A stretch of DNA of 45,427 nucleotides from Cyanobacteriota bacterium (GTDB taxonomy: Bacteria; Cyanobacteriota; Vampirovibrionia; LMEP-6097), in NCBI GenBank assembly GCA_027618255.1, contig JAQCFG010000010.1, positions 1 to 45,427 of the forward strand, given 5' to 3'. Each line of letters starts with the position of its first letter. Within the stretch, counting starts at the first letter, position 1. The notes beneath the pieces were generated by a model. It had not been told where the DNA came from. It was given only the letters and a program-made list of their open reading frames with translations, and ran no database searches. Of the stretch, positions 9,022 to 17,790 are shown one piece after another. The translations under genes were made by a program, and so were the position numbers.

Positions 9022-9118
9022 AATTTATAAATCCAAATTTCCCATTTCCCTCCAGCTACTGGCAAGTGGAGTTGTTTCATAAAACAACATAAAGAGGAAA
9101 ATCTTGCTTGTTTTGCAT

Positions 9119-11656
9119 TTAACCGGCATTAGCCATTACATTATTAGATCTTTGCTTAATTTTATCCTCTAATAAACCTAGTCCTTCTAGCTCTGGATTA
9201 GTGTCTATTAATTGTTTGGCTGAGTTGCGTGCATAGACTAACAGCTCTTCTTGATCTACTAATCCTTGCAGGGCGGTGTCTGATAGCCCAGATTGCTTGA
9301 GCCCAATAATGTCACCAGCTCCGCGGATTCTTAGATCTTCTTGGGCAATGATGAATCCGTTATTAGTTTTTTCCATGATTGCTAGTCTTTCTCTACTTGT
9401 TTGACTGGATGAGCTGCTTGCCAAGAGGCAATAGGATTGTTTGTCATTACGACCGACTCTACCTCTTAGTTGATGCAATTGCGCTAAGCCAAAACGCTCT
9501 GATGATTCAATCATTATGACTGTTGCATCTGGCACGTCGACACCAACTTCAATGACTGTTGTTGCAATTAATATATCTAATTCTTTGTTGCGAAACTCTT
9601 GCATGATCTGGTCTTTCTGGTCATCTTTAAGTTTGCCATGTAGTAATCCAAGTCTATAATTCTTGAAAGTTGTTTTGCTAAGCCTTTCGTACTCTACCGT
9701 TGCTGCTTTGGCAGATAGTGTTTCTGATTCGTCAATTAATGGAAATACAATGTATGCCTGATTACCTTTGTCAAGCTCTGACTTGATTAGTTTATAGGCA
9801 TCTGCTTTTCTGTCGACAATTTGAGTTTCAATTGTTTTTCTGCCTGCTGGCAGCTCGTCTATCTCTGACATGTCAAGATCTCCGTGCATTGCAAGAGTGA
9901 GTGTGCGCGGGATGGGAGTTGCTGTCATGAAGAGCTTTTCGACGCTAATATTGTTTTTGGATTCGAATTCTTTGTCATTATTTTTGAGGCTAAGTTGTCT
10001 ATCATCTGCTTGGCTAGCTTTACGAGCAAGCAACTCTCTTTGCTTAACTCCGAAACGATGTTGTTCGTCAATTACTACAATGCCAAGATTGTTAAACTCA
10101 ACGGATTCTTGTATTAGTGCATGGGTACCAACGACAATATCTATAGTGCCTGATTTGATTCCGGCAAGTATTTCTCTTCTGACCTTGACACCTTGCTTGC
10201 CAAGCAAAAGTCCAATATTGAGCCCAAGTGCTTGTGCCCATTCTGTGAACTTCTTGTAGTGCTGTTCAGCAAGTATCTCAGTTGGTACCATGATTGCAGC
10301 TTGATAACCATCAGCGACTGCAACTAGCAGTGAAAGAAAGGCAACGACTGTTTTGCCGGAGCCAACATCTCCTTGTAGTAATCTATGCATTGGCTGGCTA
10401 CTTACCATGTCTGGAAGTATTTCTTGATAGAATACCCTTGTTTGAGCATAGGTTAATTCAAATGGTAGCGAATTGATGAACTTGTCTACTAGCCCATTTT
10501 CAAAACAATTGAATTTGATACCCTGTTTGTCTTTTTTGTAATGTCGTCTTAGCTGCATGAATCTAAGTTGCATCAAAAACATCTCATTAAAGATTAGTCG
10601 TGTTGCTGCTCTATTTTTCATCTCTAGACTTGAGGGGAAATGAATCTCTTCAATTGCTTGATCATAGGCGATTAAATTGTTTTTGCTGATTACAAAACCA
10701 GGCAAGAATTCATGAAGATTATTTTTGTATAACTTGAGAGCTTTGTGGATAATCTTACGTAAGTTGAGTAGTGAAACACCTTCAGTAAGAGGATATATTG
10801 GGACTATTTTTGCGGTATGTGCTTTGTCAGATCTATTCTCTTCACTGAAATCATCTGAGATCAGTTCTATTACTGCGTTATGGATGGTTTTTTGATTGGA
10901 ATTTTTTTCGGCTTTGACCTTGCCGACACAGATACAAAAAGCACCAGTTGGGTATTGTGCGTTGTATTGTTTGAGATAGAAATGACTAGAGTTGCCTTGA
11001 AAGAATTTGTTGATTTTGATTTGCCCACTTGTGTCTTTAATAAAAATACTTAATATGATCAGGTTTGAACGTGGACTTTTAAAAGCAGAAATACGATTGA
11101 TCCGTCCCATGATTGTTGCGTCTTGATCAATTTGAAGGTCTTTGATATTGGTTATTTCTGAGTATGAAATATGTTCGCGCGGCAAGTAGTTCAAAAGATC
11201 TTCTATTGTTGCTACTCCGAGTTTATTTAACTTGGCAGCTAGTGCCGGTCCAACACCTTTGAAGTATTGAATATTGAGCTTGGAGATATCAAGACTTGGA
11301 TCAATGATTTCTTCTTCTACAACGAGTGGTTTTGTGATTTCTTCTTTAGTTATTTCGCTACTGTAATATTCTTCTAAGTCATTTAGAATATGGATTACCT
11401 TCTTGCAAATATTCATACGACTAGGTAGGTCAAGAAAGGCATAGCGGTCGATTAGGACAAAGATACTTTGCCAGTTTTGACTATCTGGATATAGCAGCAC
11501 TGCTTTGCGGCATTCATTTCGAATAAAGGTCCTGAAATCTCCACTATTGCCGATGGCGTTGATATATTGATGCTTAATCTCAAAATCCATTGCTGCCTTG
11601 ATTCTATGGATTATTTCCAGTACTTGTTTTTCTTTGCTAGTGGTTTCTTGGCTCAA
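9119..11656 (-). CDS. recG: ATP-dependent DNA helicase RecG
   Basis: 845 residues, longer than the usual 690-820 because of an extra N-terminal region of about 130 residues before the wedge domain (KLNIQYFKGVGPALAAKLNKLG). It remodels stalled replication forks. Helicase motifs are Walker A LLQGDVGSGKT (about residue 430), DEQHRFG (about 529), TATPIPRTLTLAMHGDLDMS, and the C-terminal motifs TTVIEVGVDVPDA and QLRGRVGR. A polar insert of about 30 residues follows the DEQH box. The start is TTG at 11656, 10 nt after a TATAAT box on the minus strand. The gene diverges from cysK. Confidence 0.97.
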   Translation of the reverse strand: MSQETTSKEKQVLEIIHRIKAAMDFEIKHQYINAIGNSGDFRTFIRNECRKAVLLYPDSQNWQSIFVLIDRYAFLDLPSRMNICKKVIHILNDLEEYYSSEITKEEITKPLVVEEEIIDPSLDISKLNIQYFKGVGPALAAKLNKLGVATIEDLLNYLPREHISYSEITNIKDLQIDQDATIMGRINRISAFKSPRSNLIILSIFIKDTSGQIKINKFFQGNSSHFYLKQYNAQYPTGAFCICVGKVKAEKNSNQKTIHNAVIELISDDFSEENRSDKAHTAKIVPIYPLTEGVSLLNLRKIIHKALKLYKNNLHEFLPGFVISKNNLIAYDQAIEEIHFPSSLEMKNRAATRLIFNEMFLMQLRFMQLRRHYKKDKQGIKFNCFENGLVDKFINSLPFELTYAQTRVFYQEILPDMVSSQPMHRLLQGDVGSGKTVVAFLSLLVAVADGYQAAIMVPTEILAEQHYKKFTEWAQALGLNIGLLLGKQGVKVRREILAGIKSGTIDIVVGTHALIQESVEFNNLGIVVIDEQHRFGVKQRELLARKASQADDRQLSLKNNDKEFESKNNISVEKLFMTATPIPRTLTLAMHGDLDMSEIDELPAGRKTIETQIVDRKADAYKLIKSELDKGNQAYIVFPLIDESETLSAKAATVEYERLSKTTFKNYRLGLLHGKLKDDQKDQIMQEFRNKELDILIATTVIEVGVDVPDATVIMIESSERFGLAQLHQLRGRVGRNDKQSYCLLASSSSSQTSRERLAIMEKTNNGFIIAQEDLRIRGAGDIIGLKQSGLSDTALQGLVDQEELLVYARNSAKQLIDTNPELEGLGLLEDKIKQRSNNVMANAG

Positions 11657-11665
11657 ACTAAGACT

Positions 11666-11693
11666 AATTATAGCTTTGCAAGGTGCTATAATT
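11666..11693. promoter_or_regulatory. Symmetric divergent promoter for recG and cysK
   Basis: A perfect 9-bp inverted repeat, aattatagc (11666-11674) and gctataatt (11685-11693), places one TATAAT on each strand facing outward. The plus-strand -10 (11687-11692) has an extended TG one base before it and ends 8 nt before the cysK ATG. The minus-strand -10 (11667-11672) ends 10 nt before the recG TTG. No good -35 box is seen on either side. The two starts are only 44 bp apart. Confidence 0.65.
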
Positions 11694-11700
11694 GCAATTT

Positions 11701-12657
11701 ATGACAACAACTACCGCAAAAATAGCTAATGATATCTCTGAATTAATTGGAAAAACACCACTTGTCAGGCTTAACAAGATGGCAAAGGAAGCTGATGTGG
11801 TCGCTGATATAGTACTCAAGCTTGAGTTTTATAATCCAGCTGGATCTGTCAAAGATAGAATTGGTTACTCGATGATTAATGAAGCTGAAAAGGCAGGACT
11901 AATCACTGCAGGCAAAACTACAATTATTGAACCCACTAGTGGTAATACTGGAATCGCTTTAGCTCTAGTAGCTGCTGTCAAGGGCTATAAACTCATTCTT
12001 ACAATGCCAGATACTATGAGCATGGAAAGACGCAAATTGCTCAAAGCCTACGGTGCTGATTTGGTACTTACTCCGGGAGCACTTGGCATGAAGGGTGCAA
12101 TTGAGAAAGCCAAAGAGCTTTGCGAGACTACTGCTGATTCATTCTTACCTCAACAATTTGCTAACCCTGCTAATCCCAAAATACACAGAGAAACTACAGC
12201 TCTGGAGATTTGGAATGACACTGATGGCAAAGTTGATTTTGTTGTCTCTGGTGTTGGTACTGGCGGAACTGCAACGGGAGTTGCGACTGTACTTAAAGCT
12301 AAAAAGCCCTCTTTTAAACTAGTTGCTGTTGAACCTGAAGAATCACCGGTAATCAGTGGTGGTGAACCTGGTCCTCATAAGATCCAAGGTATTGGTGCTG
12401 GTTTTATTCCAGGAAATTTGCAAGTAGATCTTATTGATGAAGTGATTCAAATTAATAGTGAAACTGCCATGAAGACGGCAAGAGCTTCTGGTATTAAAGA
12501 AGGTATACTTTGTGGTATTAGTTCAGGAGCTGCAATTGCTGCTGCGATACAACTTGGTAAACGCCATGAGAATAAAGGCAAGCTGATTGTTGTAATTATT
12601 CCTTCTAATGGTGAAAGATATCTTAGTTCGGCTTTGTATGCTGATTTGGTTGATTAG
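11701..12657 (+). CDS. cysK: Cysteine synthase (O-acetylserine sulfhydrylase)
   Basis: 318 residues from ATG 11701. A TTG at 11692 is also possible and has an AGGTG 6 nt upstream, but it overlaps the -10 box. This PLP enzyme makes cysteine from O-acetylserine and sulfide. The PLP lysine is K51 in [12 protein letters not shown]. The substrate loop [12 protein letters not shown] and the C-terminal GISSGAA motif are present. The stop codon TAG (12655-12657) coincides with the TA/TIR boundary of a palindromic element, which also supplies a terminator-like stem. Confidence 0.95.
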   Translation: MTTTTAKIANDISELIGKTPLVRLNKMAKEADVVADIVLKLEFYNPAGSVKDRIGYSMINEAEKAGLITAGKTTIIEPTSGNTGIALALVAAVKGYKLILTMPDTMSMERRKLLKAYGADLVLTPGALGMKGAIEKAKELCETTADSFLPQQFANPANPKIHRETTALEIWNDTDGKVDFVVSGVGTGGTATGVATVLKAKKPSFKLVAVEPEESPVISGGEPGPHKIQGIGAGFIPGNLQVDLIDEVIQINSETAMKTARASGIKEGILCGISSGAAIAAAIQLGKRHENKGKLIVVIIPSNGERYLSSALYADLVD

Positions 12658-12765
12658 ACTTCCTGCGAAAGTCCCCTTTATCTTTACTAATGGAACTAGT
12701 GCTTCGCACCGTTCCGCCCTTTTTTATGTCGATATCACTAACCAAACTTCGTTTTGCAGGATGTC
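12657..12765 (+). repeat. Full-length palindromic TA element, type A (109 bp)
   Basis: Flanked by TA on both sides (12655-12656 and 12766-12767). The left end gacttcctgcgaaagtcc and the right end gttttgcaggatgtc are terminal inverted repeats. The inner stem ggaactagtgcttcgcaccg and following bases, then a T6 tract (near 12720-12725), form an intrinsic-terminator-like structure in the direction of cysK. The right end holds a second palindrome. The left TA lies inside the cysK stop codon. Confidence 0.9.
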
Positions 12766-12825
12766 TATTGGGAGTCTGACATAACTGACAGCACTGTTTA
12801 TCACGTTATCTACTTGTATCACTTG

Positions 12826-12854
12826 TTGATCCTCTATAAACACGCTAATATATA
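12826..12854 (+). promoter_or_regulatory. Promoter for ilvB
   Basis: TTGATC (12826-12831), 17-bp spacer, TATATA (12849-12854). The -10 ends 6 nt before the ilvB ATG, so the transcript would start at or next to the start codon. Confidence 0.5.
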
Positions 12855-12860
12855 TAGCTA

Positions 12861-14678
12861 ATGCCAGAAAAACTCGAAACTAGCACTGGTGCAAAGTCAC
12901 TACTCAAAGAACTCAAGCGCCAAGGTGTCAAGAGATTCTTTGGATATCCTGGTGGAGTTTTACTTGGACTTTATGATGAGCTTTATGGCGAAGATGAGTT
13001 GATGCATATTTTGGTGCGTCATGAGCAGGGTGGAGTTCACGCAGCTGAGGGCTATGCCAAAGTTGCTGGAAGACCAGGAGTGGTACTTGCAACTAGTGGA
13101 CCTGGTGCTACTAATTTAGTTACAGGAATTGCTGATGCGTATATGGACTCAGTGCCGATTGTTTGTTTAACCGGACAAGTACCGACTTTTGGTATTGGTA
13201 CAGATTTTTTTCAAGAAGCTGATATTACTGGAATCACATATCCGATTGTTAAACATAGTTACTTAGTCAAAAAACCAGAAAACCTAGCCAAGGCTGTTGC
13301 TCATGCGTTTCACATTTGCCAGACAGGTAGACCTGGTCCTGTTTTGATTGATATGCCCAAAGATGTTTTGAATGATGAGTTTCTAGTTACGAAGGAAAAT
13401 AGAATTGACGCTAGTTTTAAACCTGATATCAAGGGCTACAACCCCCGTACCAACGGTAATCCAAAACAAATTGCTAATGCAGCCATGCGTATCCTCTCAG
13501 CAAGGCGTCCTGTGATTTATGCTGGTGGTGGTGTTATTAATTCAAATGCTAGCAAGCTACTTTTGCAATTAGTTGAGTCATGCAATATTCCTGTAACTAC
13601 GACATTGCAGGGCAAGGGTGCAATCCCGCACAAACATCCATTGTTTCTTGGCATGCTTGGAATGCATGGAACTGCTTATGCCAATTTTTCTATTTACAAC
13701 TGCGATCTATTGATAGCTATTGGTGTTCGTTTTGATGATAGGGTGACTGGCAAGATTGCAACTTTTGCGCCTGACGCTGATGTGATTCATATTGATATAG
13801 ACCCAGCTGAAGTCGGCAAAATTCGGAAGATGCGCAATGATATTGATATACCGATAGTTGGTGATGCCAAGTCAGTACTTAAAGAATTGATTACCAAAAT
13901 ACAAGAGAAAAAACCTGATACCCAAGAATGGTTAAACAAGGTCACTGAGTGGAAAGAAGAATATCCACTTGATCATGATCCAATTGCAGAAGAACTAATT
14001 AGTCCGCAACATATACTTAAAACTATCTACAAATTAGCTGGCGACAAAGTTATTTATGCCACTGATGTAGGACAGCATCAAATGTGGGCAGCACAACACG
14101 CCGAAATTAACGGACCGCGCAAATGGCTCACCAGTGGCGGGGCTGGAACTATGGGCTTTGGTTTGCCTGCTGCAATGGGAGCTGCTGCAGCGCTTAAGGA
14201 CTCAGAAGGAACTGATAATGATAGATCAGATGAGATTGTAGTCAATATCAGCGGTGATGGAAGTTTTCAGATGTGCCAGCAAGAACTTGGAACTCTTAAG
14301 GCTTATGATCTTAAAGTAATCAATTGTATTTTCAATAACAAAAATCTTGGAATGGTGAGGCAATGGCAAGATCTTTTTTATGATAAGCACTATTCTCATG
14401 TAGATCTTAAGCATGGTAGTCCTGATTTCGTGAAACTAGTTGAGGCTTATGGTTTGCGCGGATACAAACCAGAAACAAGAGCTGACGTTGAAGAGATTAT
14501 CAAAACTGCAATTGAGGATGAGGCAGCTACACTAATTGATTTCCCGATGGCTTATGAGATGAATGTCTGGCCAATAGTGCCTCCCGGCGCCTCCAATATG
14601 GATATGATGGGTGTTGATTCATGTACTTTGACTAGTAAACAACGCGAGACTCCTGATTTTGATTGGGAACAGGTTTAA
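12861..14678 (+). CDS. ilvB: Acetolactate synthase large subunit
   Basis: 605 residues, normal for IlvB. It makes acetolactate or acetohydroxybutyrate for Val, Ile and Leu with ThDP, FAD and Mg. The N-terminal GYPGGVLLGLYDEL and the catalytic Glu in RHEQGGVHAAEGYA (about residue 55) are present. The ThDP/Mg motif GDGSFQMCQQELGT starts at about 465 and is followed by NNKNLGMVRQWQ. No regulatory small subunit ilvN follows; the next gene is an unrelated P-loop protein. Promoter-like boxes sit directly before the ATG. Confidence 0.96.
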   Translation: MPEKLETSTGAKSLLKELKRQGVKRFFGYPGGVLLGLYDELYGEDELMHILVRHEQGGVHAAEGYAKVAGRPGVVLATSGPGATNLVTGIADAYMDSVPIVCLTGQVPTFGIGTDFFQEADITGITYPIVKHSYLVKKPENLAKAVAHAFHICQTGRPGPVLIDMPKDVLNDEFLVTKENRIDASFKPDIKGYNPRTNGNPKQIANAAMRILSARRPVIYAGGGVINSNASKLLLQLVESCNIPVTTTLQGKGAIPHKHPLFLGMLGMHGTAYANFSIYNCDLLIAIGVRFDDRVTGKIATFAPDADVIHIDIDPAEVGKIRKMRNDIDIPIVGDAKSVLKELITKIQEKKPDTQEWLNKVTEWKEEYPLDHDPIAEELISPQHILKTIYKLAGDKVIYATDVGQHQMWAAQHAEINGPRKWLTSGGAGTMGFGLPAAMGAAAALKDSEGTDNDRSDEIVVNISGDGSFQMCQQELGTLKAYDLKVINCIFNNKNLGMVRQWQDLFYDKHYSHVDLKHGSPDFVKLVEAYGLRGYKPETRADVEEIIKTAIEDEAATLIDFPMAYEMNVWPIVPPGASNMDMMGVDSCTLTSKQRETPDFDWEQV

Positions 14679-15339
14679 TAAGATAGCTATCATTGGAGCT
14701 GCTGGAGTCGGTAAAACGACTCTCTTAAATTCTCTATTTGAAGATTCAACTATCTCAGTTAAGTATACAAAAATAGAAGAAGTAGTTCGTAAGCTCTGTG
14801 CTGAAAGAGGGTTTGAGAATCCTTATTCGATTACGGGCGATCTTGATCAATTTCGCCATGATGTTTTAATGCGACAAATTTATGAAGAGAATAAAGCAGA
14901 GAGTTTTATATCTGATAGGTCCACTATTGATGCTTGGGCTTACTACATGCGCTGGTCTTGGAATACTAGCACCGTTGAAAAGACTGAAGAGTTTTATCAA
15001 GCTGCTTATAAGCAAGCTCAGCAATATGATCAAATAATTTATTTGCCCATTATGTTTGAGGAGAGGAATCCTGCAAACCAAAGTTTTGCTAGTGATGCCG
15101 ACACAAAAAAGGTCGGGACCATGCAAAGCATGAGTCCCGCTAGTAAAAAACAATGGAATTTTCGCGAGAATCCTATACAAGATGATGGCTTTCGCTGGAA
15201 TAATGCTATCTATCAAAAACAAATTGATAGACTTTTGAGATCAATAATCTATGATTGGGGTTTCAGTGATAAAGTATATGAAATCAAGTCAGAGACTATA
15301 GACCATAGGCTGCAAGAGCTGTTTGATTTGGGTTTTTAG
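14659..15339 (+). CDS. P-loop ATPase/kinase-like protein (AAA_28/NadR-like) with translated repeat
   Basis: 226 residues from TTG 14659, overlapping ilvB by 20 bases; no better start exists before the P-loop. Walker A is GAAGVGKTT (14-22). A DRSTIDAWAYY segment (about 86) and a DDGFRWNNAIYQKQIDR segment near the C-terminus resemble the NadR-type kinase/AAA_28 family. The substrate is unknown. Residues about 136-172 are encoded by a full 109-bp palindromic TA element that stays in frame; it lies just before the DDGFRW motif. Without it the protein would be about 189 aa. Confidence 0.85.
   Translation: MIGNRFNKIAIIGAAGVGKTTLLNSLFEDSTISVKYTKIEEVVRKLCAERGFENPYSITGDLDQFRHDVLMRQIYEENKAESFISDRSTIDAWAYYMRWSWNTSTVEKTEEFYQAAYKQAQQYDQIIYLPIMFEERNPANQSFASDADTKKVGTMQSMSPASKKQWNFRENPIQDDGFRWNNAIYQKQIDRLLRSIIYDWGFSDKVYEIKSETIDHRLQELFDLGF
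15065..15173 (-). repeat. Palindromic TA element inside a coding sequence
   Basis: Aligns without gaps over 109 positions to the intergenic copy at 42939-43047, with about 79 identical bases by hand count, including a 15-base exact run (cacaaaaaaggtcgg). The right flank is TA (15174-15175). The left flank has decayed to GA. 109 + 2 = 111 bp = 37 codons, and there is no stop in the host frame. The T-tract orientation opposes the host gene. Confidence 0.88.
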
Positions 15340-15344
15340 GTTTT

Positions 15345-15372
15345 TTGACACGATTAAATCCTGCGATAAACA
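15345..15372 (+). promoter_or_regulatory. Possible promoter upstream of an 18-codon ORF
   Basis: Consensus TTGACA at 15345-15350, with TAAACA at 15367-15372 after a 16-bp spacer as the best -10. The -10 is weak. The start site would fall close to the GGAGG ribosome site of the small ORF. Confidence 0.3.
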
Positions 15373-15389
15373 ATAATGGAGGAGTGATT

Positions 15390-15446
15390 ATGATTATTAA
15401 GGTGATTATTGCAAGTGGGTTAATTGGTTCCATGTTAGTCCTTTAA
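15390..15446 (+). CDS. Possible 18-aa hydrophobic peptide
   Basis: ATG at 15390 preceded by a strong ggaggag (15378-15384) at good spacing. The peptide MIIKVIIASGLIGSMLVL is hydrophobic throughout and could insert in the membrane. Its end overlaps the 3' end of the convergent small membrane-protein gene by 12 bp. A TTGACA box lies upstream. Candidates include a small membrane peptide or a type I toxin-like peptide, but nothing proves translation. Confidence 0.35.
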   Translation: MIIKVIIASGLIGSMLVL

Positions 15447-15635
15447 TTTATTGAATATATTGTTTAGTATAAATCCAGATACTAATGAGAGTATAACTGA
15501 AAATATGAATCGAGTAAAGTTAACAAAATTGGCTCCTGTTAAGTAATTTAGGAAAATAGTTCCTATAGGCAGTAGTAGTGAAATTGCAATTATGCTCCAA
15601 AACCAATATATAAATGTTCTTTGCCTTTCATTCAC
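15435..15635 (-). CDS. Small two-helix membrane protein
   Basis: 66 residues with two hydrophobic segments (about 8-30 and 38-60) separated by a short polar loop (LTGANFVNFTR). It ends in a charged NKLKD tail. No family recognised. A CATAAT sequence on the minus strand lies 11 nt before the ATG. It faces a possible 18-codon ORF with a 12-bp overlap at the 3' ends. Confidence 0.55.
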   Translation of the reverse strand: MNERQRTFIYWFWSIIAISLLLPIGTIFLNYLTGANFVNFTRFIFSVILSLVSGFILNNIFNKLKD

Positions 15636-15693
15636 ACAAGTAATTATGCCTGAAATCGAGACTAATATTTTACAGTTAGGTGTCTACCACATG

Positions 15694-17046
15694 CTAGCTT
15701 CGCACAAAAGCAAGCCTCTGAGAATGTGATTTCTCGCAAAACTTACCATTCTGATAAATTACAGAACCATTAATGATCGTATGGCTAATCGATGATTTGA
15801 AACTATCTCCCTCAAAGGGTGACCAGCCGCATTTGTATAAAATATTGCTAGAGTCCACTGTCCAAGGCTTATTGAGGTTGACGAGAGTTAGGTCAGCATA
15901 GTAACCCTCTTGAAGAAATCCACGCTTGTCAATTTTAAATCTCTTCGCTATATTATGCGATGTCTTTTGAACTATAGTCTCTAAACTAAAAACTCCTTGA
16001 TGATACATCTCAAACAAAGCTGGCAATGCATGTTGCACCAGTGGACCACCTGCGGCGCATTTGAAATAATTGGAATTAGTTTTTTCTTCAATGGTGTGCG
16101 GCGCATGATCTGTTGCAATGATATCGATCCTTCCTTGGTTTACTGCTACTCTAATAGCTTCTCTGTCTTCTATTGCTTTGATGGCGGGGTTCCATTTGAT
16201 TTTGCTGCCTTTGCTAGTGTAGTCTTGATCTGTAAACCAGAGATGGTGTACGCAGGCTTCAGCTGTAATATATTTTGAATCTATTTCTGCTGCATCAAAA
16301 AGCTCAAGCTCTTCTTTAGTACTAATGTGCAGTACGTGTAAATTAGCTTTGTGTTTTTGGGCTAAGCCAATTATATTTTTGGTGCATTTGTAACAAGCCT
16401 CTCTTGAACGAATTTCTGGATGATGCTTAATATCAATCTCATCTCCATACTTCGCTTTGTATTTGGCTGCGTTTTCCACAATGGTTGCTTCATCTTCACT
16501 ATGTACGGTGCAGATCAAACCTGTTTGAGCAGAGTATTTGAGCACTTCTTCTATTACTTCAGGGTTGTCTACAAGCATATTGCCTGTTGAAGCTCCTAGA
16601 AAGATCTTGATCCCGCAAACAGTGGCTGGGTCAGTTTTTAAAACCTCCTCAAGGTTGTCATTAGCTGTACCCATATAAAACGAATAATTGGCAAATGATT
16701 TCTCGGCGGCTATTTTGTATTTATCTTCTAGTAAGTCTTGCGTGAGTGCTCGCGGCACAGTGTTGGGCATCTCCATAAAACTAGTAATTCCACCTGCTAC
16801 TGCCGCTCTTGATTCAGTATAAAGATCACCTTTGTGTGTAAGCCCTGGATCACGGAAGTGCACTTGATCATCTATCATGCCCGGAATAAGGTATTTGCCA
16901 CTTGCGTCTATGATCTGATCAGCCTCAGTGATTGATTGACTTCTATCAATTGTTTTGATGTATTCGCCTTCAATTAAAAGATCAGCTTGAAAGATCTCTC
17001 CTTCATTAATTAGCTTTGCATTCTTTATTAATATGGTTTTGTTCAT
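15694..17046 (-). CDS. pyrC: Dihydroorotase
   Basis: 450 residues. It cyclises carbamoyl aspartate to dihydroorotate in pyrimidine synthesis. Key features are GMIDDQVHFRDPGLTHKG (56-73), AGGITSFMEMPNTVP, GIKIFLGAST with the lysine expected to be carboxylated, the H in CTVHSED, LHVLHIST, and IIATDHAPHT with the catalytic Asp. The first metal-binding His of the usual HxH is Gln61 (DQVHF), as in a known subgroup common in Bacteroidetes. Its ATG overlaps the stop of the upstream transporter gene (ATGA), so the two are co-translated. Confidence 0.93.
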   Translation of the reverse strand: MNKTILIKNAKLINEGEIFQADLLIEGEYIKTIDRSQSITEADQIIDASGKYLIPGMIDDQVHFRDPGLTHKGDLYTESRAAVAGGITSFMEMPNTVPRALTQDLLEDKYKIAAEKSFANYSFYMGTANDNLEEVLKTDPATVCGIKIFLGASTGNMLVDNPEVIEEVLKYSAQTGLICTVHSEDEATIVENAAKYKAKYGDEIDIKHHPEIRSREACYKCTKNIIGLAQKHKANLHVLHISTKEELELFDAAEIDSKYITAEACVHHLWFTDQDYTSKGSKIKWNPAIKAIEDREAIRVAVNQGRIDIIATDHAPHTIEEKTNSNYFKCAAGGPLVQHALPALFEMYHQGVFSLETIVQKTSHNIAKRFKIDKRGFLQEGYYADLTLVNLNKPWTVDSSNILYKCGWSPFEGDSFKSSISHTIINGSVIYQNGKFCEKSHSQRLAFVRS

Positions 17047-17777
17047 AAGTGAAATGGATTAAAGTCTGTGTCTTTATCGTAATAGTCTTCATGTTCTTTG
17101 TTTTTGAGAAACCTTATCAAGTGAACTGTAAGCAATGGATAAGCGAGAATTTCCCAAATGACTTTGATTAGGTACTTGCTGCCCATTAGTTTAAACATTA
17201 GTTCTAGCGGATACCCATCTGCGCCAATAAAGGCAAGTGGAATAATAATGATTGTATCAACTAGCTCACCGGCCATTGTTGAGCCGATAATTCTGACAGA
17301 TTGGTATTTGCCCTTGGTCCAAAGTTTGAGTTTGGCAATTACATAACTATTAGTGAATTCGCCAGCTGCAAAAGCAATAATACTGGCAACACTTATGCGC
17401 AGGCTCATATTAAAGACCTGTGAATATGCGCCTTGCAGCCCCCAATTTGGGTCAGCAGGCAAGATGATAAAGAATTGAATTATCAGATTGGCAAGAATTA
17501 ACGCTCCAAACCCAGTCCAAATTACCTTGCGCGATTGAGCGTAACCATAAACCTCTGTCAAGATGTCGCCAATCAGATAGGAGACTGGAAAGAGCAAGAC
17601 ACCTGTTGTAGTGCTAAAACAAAACCATTGTCCTAGACAAAGCTGGGTGATTTTGACACTACCTATTAAGTTACTAAGTATTAGTACCAGAACGAAACAG
17701 ATTGTGATTGTTTCAAGGTATTTATAGTGCTTACGCTCTAGCATTGAAACAAGTCTATCACGCTGTGTTAGTATCAT
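17043..17777 (-). CDS. YhhQ-type transporter (queuosine precursor family)
   Basis: 244 residues with about six membrane helices. VUT_1/YhhQ family members import queuosine precursors. The motif LLFPVSYLIGDILTEVYGYAQSRKVIW (residues about 60-87) is typical, as is AGEFTNSYVIAKLK. A TATAAG box on the minus strand (17786-17791) ends 8 nt before the ATG. Only 13 bp separate this start from the divergent nuclease gene. It is translationally coupled to dihydroorotase, an odd partner that may reflect only compaction. Confidence 0.88.
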   Translation of the reverse strand: MILTQRDRLVSMLERKHYKYLETITICFVLVLILSNLIGSVKITQLCLGQWFCFSTTTGVLLFPVSYLIGDILTEVYGYAQSRKVIWTGFGALILANLIIQFFIILPADPNWGLQGAYSQVFNMSLRISVASIIAFAAGEFTNSYVIAKLKLWTKGKYQSVRIIGSTMAGELVDTIIIIPLAFIGADGYPLELMFKLMGSKYLIKVIWEILAYPLLTVHLIRFLKNKEHEDYYDKDTDFNPFHL

Positions 17778-17790
17778 ATTTCTAGCTTAT

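Larger units (their letters stand above)
8733..9118. other. Non-coding stretch between hppA and recG
   Basis: About 390 bp with no credible gene. It holds one copy of repeat D (8833-8904), an inverted repeat at 8981-9021, and a weak stem (gttgttt / aaacaac, 9071-9088) just downstream of recG that lacks a T-tract. Nothing else is recognised. Confidence 0.6.

Noticed and set aside
9870-10476. Long plus-strand frames inside recG
   Set aside because: They are shadows of the helicase gene; the recG motifs on the other strand are unambiguous.
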